A DNA stretch of 64,000 nucleotides from Pachyseris speciosa (lineage: Eukaryota; Cnidaria; Anthozoa; Scleractinia; Pachyseridae). Both the position numbers and the translations under genes were made by a program. This document shows, piece by piece, positions 55,049 through 64,000 of this stretch; position 1 is the first letter of the stretch; each line of letters begins with the position of its first letter. Below the pieces are notes generated by a model. The model made no database searches and had not been told where the DNA came from. It saw only the letters and a program-made list of their open reading frames with translations. The stretch covers positions 1,387,501-1,451,500 of the forward strand of contig JAEMWC010000055.1 in NCBI GenBank assembly GCA_016490735.1, given 5' to 3'.

Positions 55049-56100
55049 GGCATTTTCTCTTGACTATATTGACCTTCCACTATGCGCTATGCGTCGACAA
55101 CTATGGCTTTCTGCAAATTACTGACCATTTATACGGGCTCTTCGCTGAACATGGTGCATGACATGTGAAATCCTTGCCTCTTGAGATGTCTTTTGTCTTA
55201 AAATATCGACTTCTCGACGAGCATTAACTCTAGATCTTGCTTATAATCTGTCTATTCACATTCTACATTTATAGCCGAAAACAACTACGTGGCGACTTGT
55301 TCCGATAGCTTCTTGGAGCCCCCGCGATTTTCGCTTCATGGCGCCGAGTCGGGTTGCCACGCTTTGTTTACCCTATGTAACGCTCTGTATCAAACACGTG
55401 GTACTAGTTGTACACGCGCTGATTTTAATTTTCTAATTTTTTTAATTTAAAAATCTCCCGTTGTGGTCCTTGATATTTGGCATAATTTCGCCTGTGTACA
55501 ACTTGAACTTGAGAATGACCGTAGAACGGTCGAAACGTCGTTCGATTTTAACCGTGTACAGTGGAACCTCGATTTAACGCCTGGGGGGGGGAGGTACTAA
55601 AAAACTTTAATACGGGGGGCTTCTCCCCGAGGTCCGACCCCTTACCCTTTTATAGACCATTTTTGAAAGAAAAGGTACCCCTTTCGTATACCTCCCATTG
55701 ACAAATGGTACCCCTTTCGTATACCTAAAACAGGATGTCTTCTTGTCATTTTCATGTAGCGTTCAATAAATCAAAACAGTACAGTCATAAGGTATGTGTG
55801 TTCGAAATATTTTAATGAAAGGCCCTTTTAAATACCTCAATGACAGATTTTCCTACCCTTTCATATACTTCGACTCGTGAAATCCCTACCGTTTCATGTA
55901 CCTGAAGCGTGAAAAAGGTACCCCTTTCGGGCGGAGTCTCCCCGCATAGGCCGTTATAGGGAGTACCCCCCCCCCCCCCCCCAACGAGATTTAATGACGT
56001 GCCAAGGGACTTGGGAAATTGGCTCGTTATATTAAGGGCTCGTTACATCGAAACCTTCTCAGATCTCGTTACAATGAGTTTGCGGGAAAACAACCAAAAT
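55049..56100. other. SLC16 5' flank with repeat relics
   Basis: From 55557 the phrase cagtggaacctcgatttaac looks like a pogo/Tigger-type terminus; it is interrupted by a block (about 55577-55983) of ggtacccctttcgtatacct repeats ending in a C run, after which acgagatttaatg continues. Upstream of it is the hammerhead-like relic at 55509-55541. No gene seen. Confidence 0.4.
55509..55541 (+). ncRNA. Hammerhead-like relic
   Basis: A good stem II (GACCG TAGAA CGGTC) runs straight into GAAAC and GTC, the right half of a PLE hammerhead, but the CTGATGA core is degraded to ttgagaat. Predicted inactive. Confidence 0.45.
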
Positions 56101-56400
56101 GTTCGTTATATCGAGTTATAGTTAATAATTTTTTTGTAACGCTGTTACGTTGCACTACCCAGCAACCAGCAAATACCATAACATGTAGAAACACAAGCAA
56201 GCAAAATGCCCGCAGTTGGCAGTACATGGGTGATCTCAATTGTTATTGGCTGAAGGGAGACTACAAGAAGTTTAAGGACAGACACAACATTTTGGTGGCC
56301 CACAGGTAGCCCACGCAGCAATGGGTCATAGGAATGCCATCAAAGAGCCTTTTATAATGAAAATGCTGCCTCCCCAACCAAACCATAAATAATGAACAGT

Positions 56401-56890
56401 AAAAACAGAAAGCTTGTGGGATATAGCTGGAGTGACAAGGATACCTCACAAATTAATGTGATCTGGTAAAGTGAAGCCACTCTTTGGGCACCAAGGCCAC
56501 AGGGTAGTGGGCACTGCCCTTAAATCTACAAAAGCAAAAATTGAGCCTAAGCATTAGCAGCCACGGACAGCTGTTTCAGCCTTCTTAGGCCTCATCAGCA
56601 TGGCATAGCTAATGCTCAGGCTCAAGTACCCACATATCAATATAACAAGCAGCAAAAACAGAAAGCTTGTGAGATGTGGCTGGAGTGATAAGGATACCTC
56701 ACAAATTAATGTGATCTGGTAAGCTGAAGCTACTCTAACAGCACTAAGGCCACAGGTCCATGACTGCTAATGCTTGGGCTCAATTTTTGCTTTGGTAGAT
56801 TTAAGGGTAATGCCCGCTACCATGTGGCCCTAGTGCCCTTTACAGTGGCTTCAGCTTACCAGATCAAATTAATTTGTGAGGTATCCATAA
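56401..56890. mobile_element. Hammerhead-bearing retrozyme-like repeat, tandem plus inverted copies
   Basis: A minus-oriented unit starts aaaaacagaaagcttgtg at 56401 and restarts at 56654 (period 253). The second unit stops near 56755, where a plus-oriented partial unit begins with GTCCATGACTGCTAATGC, that is, at the hammerhead cleavage triplet, and runs to about 56890. Only the first unit has a whole hammerhead. Confidence 0.8.
56561..56604 (-). ncRNA. Hammerhead ribozyme, retrozyme-like repeat, copy C
   Basis: Core CTGATGA, stem II GGCC TAAGAA GGCT (one G-U pair at the base), GAAAC, AGCT, GTC; stem I GCCATG with CGTGG carries a G-U or mismatch. Core complete; activity plausible but perhaps lower than copies A and B. 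Confidence 0.83.
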
Positions 56891-56894
56891 ATAA

Positions 56895-57690
56895 TGAATA
56901 CTCCATAGGATAGGATAGGATAACTTTATTTATACAAAGTATTTCCACCAGCTTATTGTTCATTATCAACTATCTGCCTAACTATAATATTATTGGAAAT
57001 GAATAAAAATTTAAAACAACTAAGGCTGCTTTTCTGGAGGCTGTGTTTAAAATCTACTTAAAACTGTGGTGACTCAATTTTGTCTTAAAATTGCTCAAGG
57101 AAGTTGCTTGCCATAGTTCTGAGGGTAAGAGGTTCCACAACTGAACTTCACTGTATGAAAAACATCTTTTTAGAACATCTTTTTAGATGATCAGTGCAGG
57201 GTTGTGGAAGAGCTCGCTTGTTTACAGTATCTCTTGGTTGAGAAAATCAAAACTTGATCTTAAATATCCTGGTGTCATTATATACATCATCATAATTTGA
57301 TTCCATTTCTAATGTTTGATGACAGAGTTTTCTCCAACCTAAAGCCTTGAACAAATCATTCAAATTCTTATCAGAGGCCCTGCCAGGGGAGGGTCCCATG
57401 TTGCTTGTCTGAATTTTAAAATCTCCCACGTTGGTGTTTAAATCACTAATTCTTGGCCTTGATGCCACTGTTGGCATTTTGCCAGGAGTGTTGTCGCCTG
57501 TTGGGATTTCATTTTTCTGTGCTGTCGCTACTTTTTGGACCAGGTCGCTTGTCGGAATTTACCCTGGCAGGGCCTCTTATCATGACTAGAAGACATCCAA
57601 ATGTGGGCTGCAGGATTTTAGAGCTTTTGGAGGTTTTAAGAAAGGCCTTTGTTGCAGTTGTTGTAGACCCCAAGAGATTTAGCTGACAGG
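56895..57690 (-). pseudogene. CR1-like LINE 3' fragment, split by a MITE
   Basis: Minus-strand remnants GLSKNLQKL (near 57640) and LNDLFKALGWRKLCHQ (57247-57370), the same RT tail block as at 42300, followed by an untranslated end with (GGATA)n-like repeats at 56907-56925 and a poly-purine tail. A 203-bp MITE separates the two coding pieces. Confidence 0.75.
57374..57576. mobile_element. 203-bp MITE in the LINE fragment
   Basis: Inverted ends GAGGCCCTGCCAGGG and CCCTGGCAGGGCCTC are flanked by TTATCA on both sides (57368-57373, 57577-57582). Non-coding. Confidence 0.8.
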
Positions 57691-58592
57691 ACCCATCTAT
57701 GCCTAGGATAAAGTAAACTTGACCATATACAACAAGCTAGCGTCCTTTGAGCTGCTAGTTTTCGAAAGACTAGGTGGATATACACAGAATACGAACTACG
57801 TGGTGGAGAGGCTTCCTAGTGGGGAAGAGATTTCAGAATTAATTGGTGACTGAAGCAGCCTATGCCTTTCCATCTCAAGGGATACATTGTTCTCTTTGAT
57901 TTCTGATTTCTTGTTTTTCCAGTACCCTCTCATCAGAAAAAGTAGCCAGGCACAAACAAAAGAGGTTGCTCATTCTTATTGCATTTCACTCCTTCCCAAA
58001 TGAAAAACCCCACTGAAAAGCCTCTAGACAGGTTACTATCTGAAATACAACAGGAAACAACACTGTGCCCTGGCACTTCAAAACACTCCATGTTAGATGG
58101 GTGTTCAATGTTATAAATTATAGTGTATAAATTCACAACATTATCATCGCTAGAAAGATATGTAATATAATTGTATTCCTATACAGTTAGCCATTATCTC
58201 ATTAAGCAACCATTTTATTAGACCGTGAACTGTCTCCCTGAAATCATTTGAAAGTGTGGCCACCACCTTGGATTATTGGATGAGCAAAAATTTGGGACAC
58301 ATTTGCCAGATGACACAAGATAGAAGCTACATCATGATCAAACACAACAGAATTAAAGTTTCAGTGCAACATATGGAGGGACTGTTCACAGTATTCTGTT
58401 TTGTTCATGAAGAAATTAATAAACTAATTTTAATGCCTCCACCTCAGCTCTGTAATATATGCAGTAAACCATTTAACATTAATGTCAAATCTAATCTGTG
58501 AAGCAAGTTCTCACTGTTTATCAAGTGTGGTAAAAAATTCACTGGGAAAGCATGAACACTGGATCTTATTCAAATGTTACAAAGCCAATCAC
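57691..58592. other. Intergenic, nothing recognised
   Basis: AT-rich DNA with short open frames (57933-58136 minus, 58256-58501 plus) that show no family motif or splice-consistent neighbours. Confidence 0.35.
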
Positions 58593-58601
58593 ATGTTTGG
58601 T

Positions 58602-58766
58602 AGCCTGTTCCAGGCTCTCAGACAGTGGGGGTGAGCAACTCTCAGATAGCGGAGTTGAGCGAAAGAGGTGAATAAGTGATGAGTGAGCACTCCCCAAACC
58701 CCGCTTGATTTTCTTCACTTGTTCTGGTTCCCTCGCCTCCACTATCTGAGAGCCTGGAACAGGCTA
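58602..58766. mobile_element. 165-bp hairpin MITE with 9-bp target duplication
   Basis: Ends AGCCTGTTCCAGGCTCTCAG and its mirror, flanked by ATGTTTGGT (58593-58601) and ATGCTTGGT (58767-58775), one mismatch. Another MULE-type 9-bp footprint. Confidence 0.75.
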
Positions 58767-59164
58767 ATGCTTGGTGGATAAAGTAGATGCAACAGTGGTA
58801 ATTATCAACGTGCGGTCTGATTCCGCTCCAACCTGTTTGGTCAAAGAACAAAATAATTTCAAACTCACATGAAAGCATTCATGCTCTTGCCATTAACATT
58901 CATTACTATGCCGTGAGCATGAGCTTACATTATTTTTGTTGAAAGATTAGGAGCAGGCTTTTCTGGCAGAAGGTCATATGATGAAAGCCATGCAGCTGTT
59001 TTGTGACAGAAGCAGCAAGGATCTTTACCCTGCAGGTGTAGTCACTTGCAATGTGTGCAAGAACTTCCTGGTACATTTGCTCTATGAAAGGGAAACAAAG
59101 CTGTTACAAACATACTTTTCAACGCCTAAATTACAAATAGATCATAACGATAGTTTCTAAGGGT

Positions 59165-59330
59165 TTTCATTATACACTTAATGTATTGTCCCGAGGGAAA
59201 CAGTTTTTTTTTTCCTGAGAGCCTGATGTTTCCCGAGACGAAGTTCGTCTCAGGAAACATCAGGACTCGAGGGAAAACAAAACTAACTAGTTTCCTGAGA
59301 GACCATACATTAAGTGCTTTGTTATACACC
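59165..59330. mobile_element. Small foldback MITE
   Basis: Outer ends tatacacttaatgtattgtc and its imperfect mirror (gaccatacattaagtgc...tatacac) enclose a perfect inner hairpin, ctgatgtttcccgagacga with tcgtctcaggaaacatcag. Non-coding. Confidence 0.65.
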
Positions 59331-59451
59331 CAGACTTTCCCTTCAACAATCACAGAAAAATAAACAAACAAACAAACAAAGACGGAATTACAAGAACACG
59401 TCTTTATTCACAAGCCTGCTGAATGAATAATTTACAAATGTTTAAAAGTAC

Positions 59452-59557
59452 CTGAAAAAGTAGAATATGCCTTTCTTGTATTTTCCGAATCTTTTAGATG
59501 CTGAATTTCTTCTGCTGATACTGGAGAAAAACGTTTCCTTTTAGTCTCGGGTTCCAT
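59452..59557 (-). CDS. Orphan first exon, Crypton-derived QRICH1/ZMYM-like N-terminus
   Basis: ATG at 59557, 35 codons and one base to donor TCAG|GTACTT. It encodes MEPETKRKRFSPVSAEEI then QHLKDSENTRKAYSTFS. Cnidarian multi-copy proteins with this kind of start, an SxxEI then KNTxKA-like helix, precede a Crypton-type tyrosine-recombinase-like domain. I found no continuing exon to the left in the window. The exon may be a stranded fragment or the first exon of a gene whose later exons I missed; the family call is from recall. Confidence 0.5.
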
Positions 59558-60113
59558 AATGTTTTATTATCATTTGGTTTAAACTGAAAACAGGTCTGCC
59601 CTCATCAATCAAGCTGATGTGAGCACGTGCTGAAGATCATGCCACTTTTTAGTCATGCACTAATCACGTGCTGTTGTATCTGGTGCGCGGGCAAAAATTG
59701 CGAAATTGTATCCCGGTCGGGATACATCTGAATTTGGTCAGGGGCACGTGACCAAGAATCAACCAATTGAAGTGCTCATTTTGTTGAGTGATTGTCTGGG
59801 TATGTAACAACATGCCTTATTAACAATCATGAAAAAACATGGGACCAGTCAATCAATAATCAAGGAGTTACTGAATAACACTGGATACGAAGGTCATTTA
59901 CAGTTATATTGTGGTTCCCTACTGTGCATGTCCTTAAAGAAGGATCTGAAAATCAAAAGCTGAGCTTTTCAACTTCTTTATATTTGAATTTGACCAAATT
60001 GTTTCCCAGTTGAAAGTTCAGACCTACAGCGGTGAATGTAACTATCAAGGACCATGTTTATCATTCAATCAATCAATGCAAAACCAGACGACTGCCAAAC
60101 TTGTTGAAAGGTG

Positions 60114-60314
60114 AATAGACCTTTTTAGCTTGTAGATTTTGTTTTCCCAATGTAAACCATGTGATCTTCCCAAGGGGATTTGTCTTTTGTCTTTTCATAA
60201 ATTATGTGTACATATGCACGTGAACAAGGCGAAATTTCAAAGAAGCAGTTCTCTATGGTAACATCACGTGGTCTACATTGGGAAAACAAAATCTACAAGC
60301 TAAAAAGGTCCATT
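60114..60314. mobile_element. 200-bp MITE
   Basis: Inverted ends: tagacctttttagcttgtag on the left, mirrored on the right with one change, and the match continues through attttgttttcccaatgta for over 45 bp. Flanks aat/att are too short to name a class. Confidence 0.75.
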
Positions 60315-60467
60315 GTTATTGCTTTTTTAATCAGAGTTTCCAGTACCAGCAGATGGTGGTAAATCACAGAACAAAGCAGATCTTTATGCAGACGCCTCTT
60401 GTAAGCCTGCATGTTGACTATAAAAATACATCAGTGTCCCTCCAAGACAGACGGAGTTACAGAATCA

Positions 60468-60916
60468 GGGGCACCCAACAAGCCAAATCAACCAAAAGCT
60501 ATAGAAAGGCATTTTTGGGCTCCTGTAAGTATCTTGTGGTGTTTGAAATCTATTTAAAGGGATGTTTTCATAAGCTAGAAGAAGTTCATCTGTTCAGATT
60601 CCCTAGCTGAAAGTTTAATTTCCTGAAAATGTTGGGGAACAAAATCTTCCTTTGAGAAAATGCTAACAGAAATGAACTTTCCATGAGCTTTCTAGGGAAC
60701 TATTTTTTTTCCTAACTGACGTTTTTGACTGCCAAAAACAGCAATTACAACCTTTCTGAAAATCTCAGGTGCTATGATTTCCCAATTGTGAATCTTTTAG
60801 GCCATGTATTAGTTAGGAAAATCTAGTGCACTCTTTAATTGATGCCGAAAGCCCAAGGCGAATTACTCTCCACTGAACAGATATCAACCAAAACTTGTCG
60901 TTGGGTGCCCCTGTAG
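60468..60916. mobile_element. MITE with CAGGGGCACCCAAC termini (hAT-like)
   Basis: CAGGGGCACCCAAC at 60468 is mirrored by GTTGGGTGCCCCTG ending about 60914. CAGGG-type ends suggest hAT, but an 8-bp duplication is not clear (flanks cagaat and tagaat). It sits 40 bp past the PEX16 stop. Confidence 0.6.
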
Positions 60917-60956
60917 AATTATAGAATTTACTCACATGTAACCTTTTTTTAACTGC

Positions 60957-62087
60957 TTAGGAACTCCAATTGTAAAAGTAAATCTTCTGCCATGTTGGTA
61001 GGTAGTCTACGAGGGGATTGAGTACAAAAGACACACCAGGGATAGTATCTTTCATAAATTTCAGAAAACCAAGAATCCTTGTCTTGGAGTAGTTATCATA
61101 AAATGGTGATCGCAAGAGGTACAACAGCAGAAGAAGTGTTCTCCTGGACAACTCTGATTTTTCTTCTTCATTCAAGTCACTTGGGTCACCCATGAGAGCC
61201 AAGGAGGTGACATCCACACCGCATGAAATTAACCATGGTTTCCATGAAACTTGACCAAACAGAAACATGCTTGAGATGTGAAGCAGAGGTCTGGAAATGT
61301 ACAAACTCTCAGCAAACAGTCTTCGTGAGGACAGACCGGTCGGATGAATTGTCTTGTTTGTTTCTAAGGTCTCCTTTGGAACCCTCCAGGAACGTGCGCA
61401 GCCAGTTGGTGTTGCATTGAGGGACCTGATAAGCCTTCGAGATCTCGTTCCTCTCCAGGTTGGCCTTGCAATAGAAGTACCACTATTGCTTTCCCCTGAT
61501 GACCCAGCTTGTTCATCTAACTCACTACTTCCATTGGTCACATCTTCACCGTCAACTTCTTGTCCACGGTTTACCAAGTTGGACCGATCCAGGGGTGGAA
61601 TAGGAGGCGTTCGTTGAACACCTGAGTTGTACTTGAAAAGCAGTGCGAACCTCAAAGCGGCCTTTGCTATTTGTAAGATCACCACAATTATCCACTTCCC
61701 TGCATCACCCCACAAGCGACCAGCTCCAAGCTCGATAAACACCTCCAAGTACTCCACTACAGTTAACCACAGCAAAACGGGGTTCCTTTTGGACGCAGTA
61801 TTTTCATCAGAAGTAACTTTCCCCTCGCGAAATATGCCATCGTTAAGTAGGATCAGAAGTTGCGAGGCAGAAAACACTAGCTCGGCCAGCGCTTCGGAAG
61901 CGCCAAATCTCCCAGGAAGAATGTACGATAAGGCGCGCAAAATGGATTCGATCTTCGAAACAGACTCAGGGTTCTGCAGAACAAATTCTCGATATTTTCT
62001 CCGAAGAAGGCCCGTATGTGTCGTGCTCAAAGCTATCAGTTCTTGTGAAGTTTGGAGAAACCTTGAGAGGAAATGTCGATCCGACAT
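60957..62087 (-). CDS. PEX16: Peroxisomal membrane protein PEX16, single exon
   Basis: 376 codons and TAA. PEX16 is an integral membrane protein that receives peroxisomal membrane proteins, with PEX3 and PEX19, at the ER and peroxisome. Family blocks in order: LLRRKYREFVLQNPESVS; LSYILPGRF; ASEALAELVFSASQLLILLND; a helix GKWIIVVILQIAKAALRFAL; PPIPPLDR; a variable Ser/Gly-rich stretch (about residues 175-245); SLYISRPLLHISSMFLFGQ; SWKPWLISCGVDVTSLAL; RTLLLLLYLLRSPFYDNY; and the C-terminal VDYLPTWQKIYFYNW. Start chosen at MSDRHFL because the 28 upstream in-frame codons read through a transposon terminus (CAACCTCGTACCCAGGGTC). Vertebrate PEX16 has many introns; here none, so a retrocopy or intron loss is possible. 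Confidence 0.95.
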   Translation of the reverse strand: MSDRHFLSRFLQTSQELIALSTTHTGLLRRKYREFVLQNPESVSKIESILRALSYILPGRFGASEALAELVFSASQLLILLNDGIFREGKVTSDENTASKRNPVLLWLTVVEYLEVFIELGAGRLWGDAGKWIIVVILQIAKAALRFALLFKYNSGVQRTPPIPPLDRSNLVNRGQEVDGEDVTNGSSELDEQAGSSGESNSGTSIARPTWRGTRSRRLIRSLNATPTGCARSWRVPKETLETNKTIHPTGLSSRRLFAESLYISRPLLHISSMFLFGQVSWKPWLISCGVDVTSLALMGDPSDLNEEEKSELSRRTLLLLLYLLRSPFYDNYSKTRILGFLKFMKDTIPGVSFVLNPLVDYLPTWQKIYFYNWSS

Positions 62088-62640
62088 CTTTGCTTTCACT
62101 TTGATGTTCTCAATCTGCGCATGGCACAACCTCGTACCCAGGGTCTTCGTTCCCCCGACCAGCCTGCGCAACTGTTTTCAACTGCGTGGGAACTGGGAAG
62201 AATTCCAAAGTCCACGCTACGATTATGTATTGAGGTTACGTAGGCTTAGGGGTTAGGGATGCATACACGCGTAAGCTCCAGTGAATGACCCCATCGAATG
62301 AGGTACAGTCGAACTTCTCTAATGCGGACGCCGAAGGGACAGATAAAAGCGTGTCCGCATGATAGAGGTCACCACCTAACAGAAAATCCAGCTGTCCGTG
62401 AAGGAAACGATTAAGTCCAAAACATCACTATGTTGTAATTGACAACACCAGCAGGGTAACCGTTTTGTAACAACAAGAGCACAAAAGAGAAGGTGACGAA
62501 CAGAGAGACTGGTAGAGAGAGACTGGTTTATTATTAAATCACATCGCAGTAAAATACTGAATTGCGTAATTATTTACAAACTACAAACTATACAAATGTA
62601 AATATAAATATAAATATAATGGCTTAAAGTCCTAATTAAA
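62088..62640. other. PEX16 5' flank with repeat fragments
   Basis: Within 62128-62165 is a terminus of the hairpin family seen at 9982. At 62305-62420, acagtcgaacttctctaatg resembles a pogo/Tigger-type end without its partner. No other feature. Confidence 0.45.
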
Positions 62641-63270
62641 AAGTTCTCATTCATCTCAAACTTGAGTTGATTTCAGCCGCACATTTCACGAAAAACGAAT
62701 TAGCGAAACGCTTTGTCTTGGCTGCCGGTACATTATACGTTCTTTGGCGCCTAAAATTATAATGATGGCTGTAGGCTTCTGGAATTAGGTGATATAATTT
62801 ACTGTTCTGATTCTCGCTGATTGATCTAAATAACGACTTTGTAGTGTCTTCGTGGTGTTCCCTGATAGAGGTCAAACAAGCGCGCTCTAAGGCTTCCCTG
62901 TACGGCATTCTAGGAAAAATACACGCCAGAGCTCTTTTCTGAACACTCCGACTGTAAATACTGAGGTAGAGAATAATGAAAAACTGGACAAGCGTAGTCA
63001 AGGGAAGATCTAATACAAGCGCAGTAGTAAGCGACAAGATCTTCGACTGGAACGCGCGCCCGTTTAAGTTGCACGAGGAAATAAATTTCCTAGCTGCCTT
63101 CTTAATTAAACTATCAACGTGATCGTTCCATGTTAGTGTGTTGTTAATGATAAGGCCGAGAAGCTTGCTGGAAGTCGTTGCTTGAATCTGTATCCCATCA
63201 ACTGTGACTGGGTCGAAGTGTTCCGGGGAACGACGGAAGCTGATGGTGAGCTCTTTAGTCTTCTCAAGAT
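62641..63270 (-). pseudogene. CR1-like LINE, C-terminal fragment
   Basis: Minus frame with SSKLLGLIINNTLTWNDH, KRALACIFPRMPYREALE and YHLIPEAYSHHYNFRRQR, the conserved tail of CR1/Jockey-type RT proteins, to a stop at 62651 and an AT-rich tail with taaatata repeats near 62600. 5'-truncated at about 63265-63290, where it abuts PLE coding sequence. Confidence 0.85.
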
Positions 63271-63960
63271 GCGGAAACAGATGCGGAAACAACGAAAAGT
63301 GAGCATGCGGATGAGGTTTACTTTATATTTCCTAGGTGTGAAGGAGTCCCATTTTGTGTACAGACCGGTAAAGGTCTTCTTTCGGTAGATAGATGTTGAG
63401 AAAGTGTGAGTGTGACGTTTGATAAGAATGTCCAGGAAAGGGATTGCACGGTTCTCTTCAAATTCAACGGTGAATTTGATATTTGAGTGACAGTTATTGA
63501 GGTAGTGTAGAAACTGAGTTGCTTTGCTTTTACTGTCGAACAAGGTGAAGGCATCGTCAACGTACCGAAACCAAATAGAAGGGAGAGCGTTGTTGCTAAG
63601 AACCCATTTCTCTTCAAAATGGCACATAAAGATATTGGCCAAAACAGGACCTAAAGGAGAACCCATAGCCACGCCGTTAATTTGGTCGTACTATTGGCCA
63701 TCAAATATGAAATGGCTCTTCTTAGTGGCAAACTCAAACAGACCTTTCAAGACTGAGCGAGGTAGTGTTGGCGGATCGGGGGGGCATACAATTTGTCAAG
63801 ACAAATTTGTATTGTCTCAGCAAGTGGAACGTTCGTAAATAATGAACAAACGTCAAACGAGCACATCACTTCGTTGTTATGGTTATACGTCTTGGCCCAG
63901 TCCGCAAAACTAAAAGAGTCCTTGATTGTCAACTGATTCGTGGAGATGGGCTGAATTATG
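63271..63960 (-). pseudogene. PLE-type reverse transcriptase fragment (third PLE family)
   Basis: Right to left: motif A MCSFDVCSLFTNVPLAET (63860), a frameshift in a C run near 63778, SVLKGLFEFATKKSHFIFDG, an in-frame TAG, motif B NGVAMGSPLGPVLANIFM (63655), motif C FRYVDDAFTLF (63565), IKFTVEFEENRAIPFLD (63455), then RMLTFRCFRIC where it is cut off. One stop and at least one frameshift make it non-functional; the start is beyond the right edge or lost. Confidence 0.85.
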
Positions 63961-64000
63961 CGTACAAGATATGATGCCAGATTTTAGTTGTAAGTGTTTA

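Noticed and set aside
62088..62171. 28-residue N-terminal extension of PEX16
   Set aside because: Those codons cross a repeat terminus (CAACCTCGTACCCAGGG) and are unlike any PEX16; the start at MSDRHFL fits the family.

Overview
This is a eukaryotic, AT-leaning, intron-rich and very transposon-rich window. It looks like an anthozoan, most likely a stony coral. That call rests on the style of the genes and repeats (Penelope-like elements with hammerhead ribozymes, tRNA-headed SINEs, abundant foldback elements) and on recall, not on a search. All host genes I could recognise lie on the minus strand.

Host genes, right to left. (1) PEX16, peroxisome biogenesis, one uninterrupted ORF at 60957-62087. 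(2) An isolated first exon resembling the N-terminus of the Crypton-derived QRICH1/ZMYM-type family, 59452-59557. (3) A monocarboxylate-transporter-like SLC16 gene in three exons (54892-55048, 52573-53144, 50043-50609) with an in-frame TGA in its last exon. (4) A prostanoid-receptor-like class A GPCR in three exons (47652-47951, 44958-45458, 43943-44275) with phase-0 introns. (5) The first three coding exons of S-adenosylmethionine decarboxylase, AMD1 (31328-31434, 4115-4201, 2158-2284); the rest lies beyond the left edge. Between its first two coding exons AMD1 has an intron of about 27 kb that holds most of the DNA transposons described below.

Transposon layers. In the AMD1 intron a palindrome (8857-23159) with arms of about 3.5 kb net and a 44-bp centre has been split by later insertions, each present in one arm only. 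Three of these, plus a 4.7-kb element just inside the exon 1 donor (26419-31157) and several small hairpins, have 9-10 bp target duplications and inverted termini, in some cases built of short tandem repeats: the signature of non-autonomous Mutator-like (MULE) foldback elements. A TTAA-flanked element (4661-7544) and many smaller MITEs and SINEs complete the picture. From 31.9 to 40.8 kb the DNA is almost wholly Penelope-like retroelement (PLE): AT microsatellites with hammerhead pseudo-LTR remnants, a truncated inverted copy, a near-complete 709-codon element flanked by 208-bp pseudo-LTRs, and, tail to tail with it across a (TA)n tract, a 971-codon PLE. PLE fragments also lie at both window edges, and CR1-like LINE fragments at 41.9-43.3, 56.9-57.7 and 62.6-63.3 kb.

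The most notable layer is catalytic RNA. I can fold type I hammerhead ribozymes by eye in the PLE pseudo-LTRs (34323-34387, 36883-36947), in two unrelated AT-embedded remnants (32007-32050, 32411-32458), and in a dispersed repeat family of about 230-250 bp with retrozyme-like tandem or inverted dimers (45561-46010 inside the GPCR intron; 50718-51022 in the SLC16 intron; 56401-56890). Broken or degenerate versions are at 1501-1539, 32649-32715, 37046-37083 and 55509-55541.
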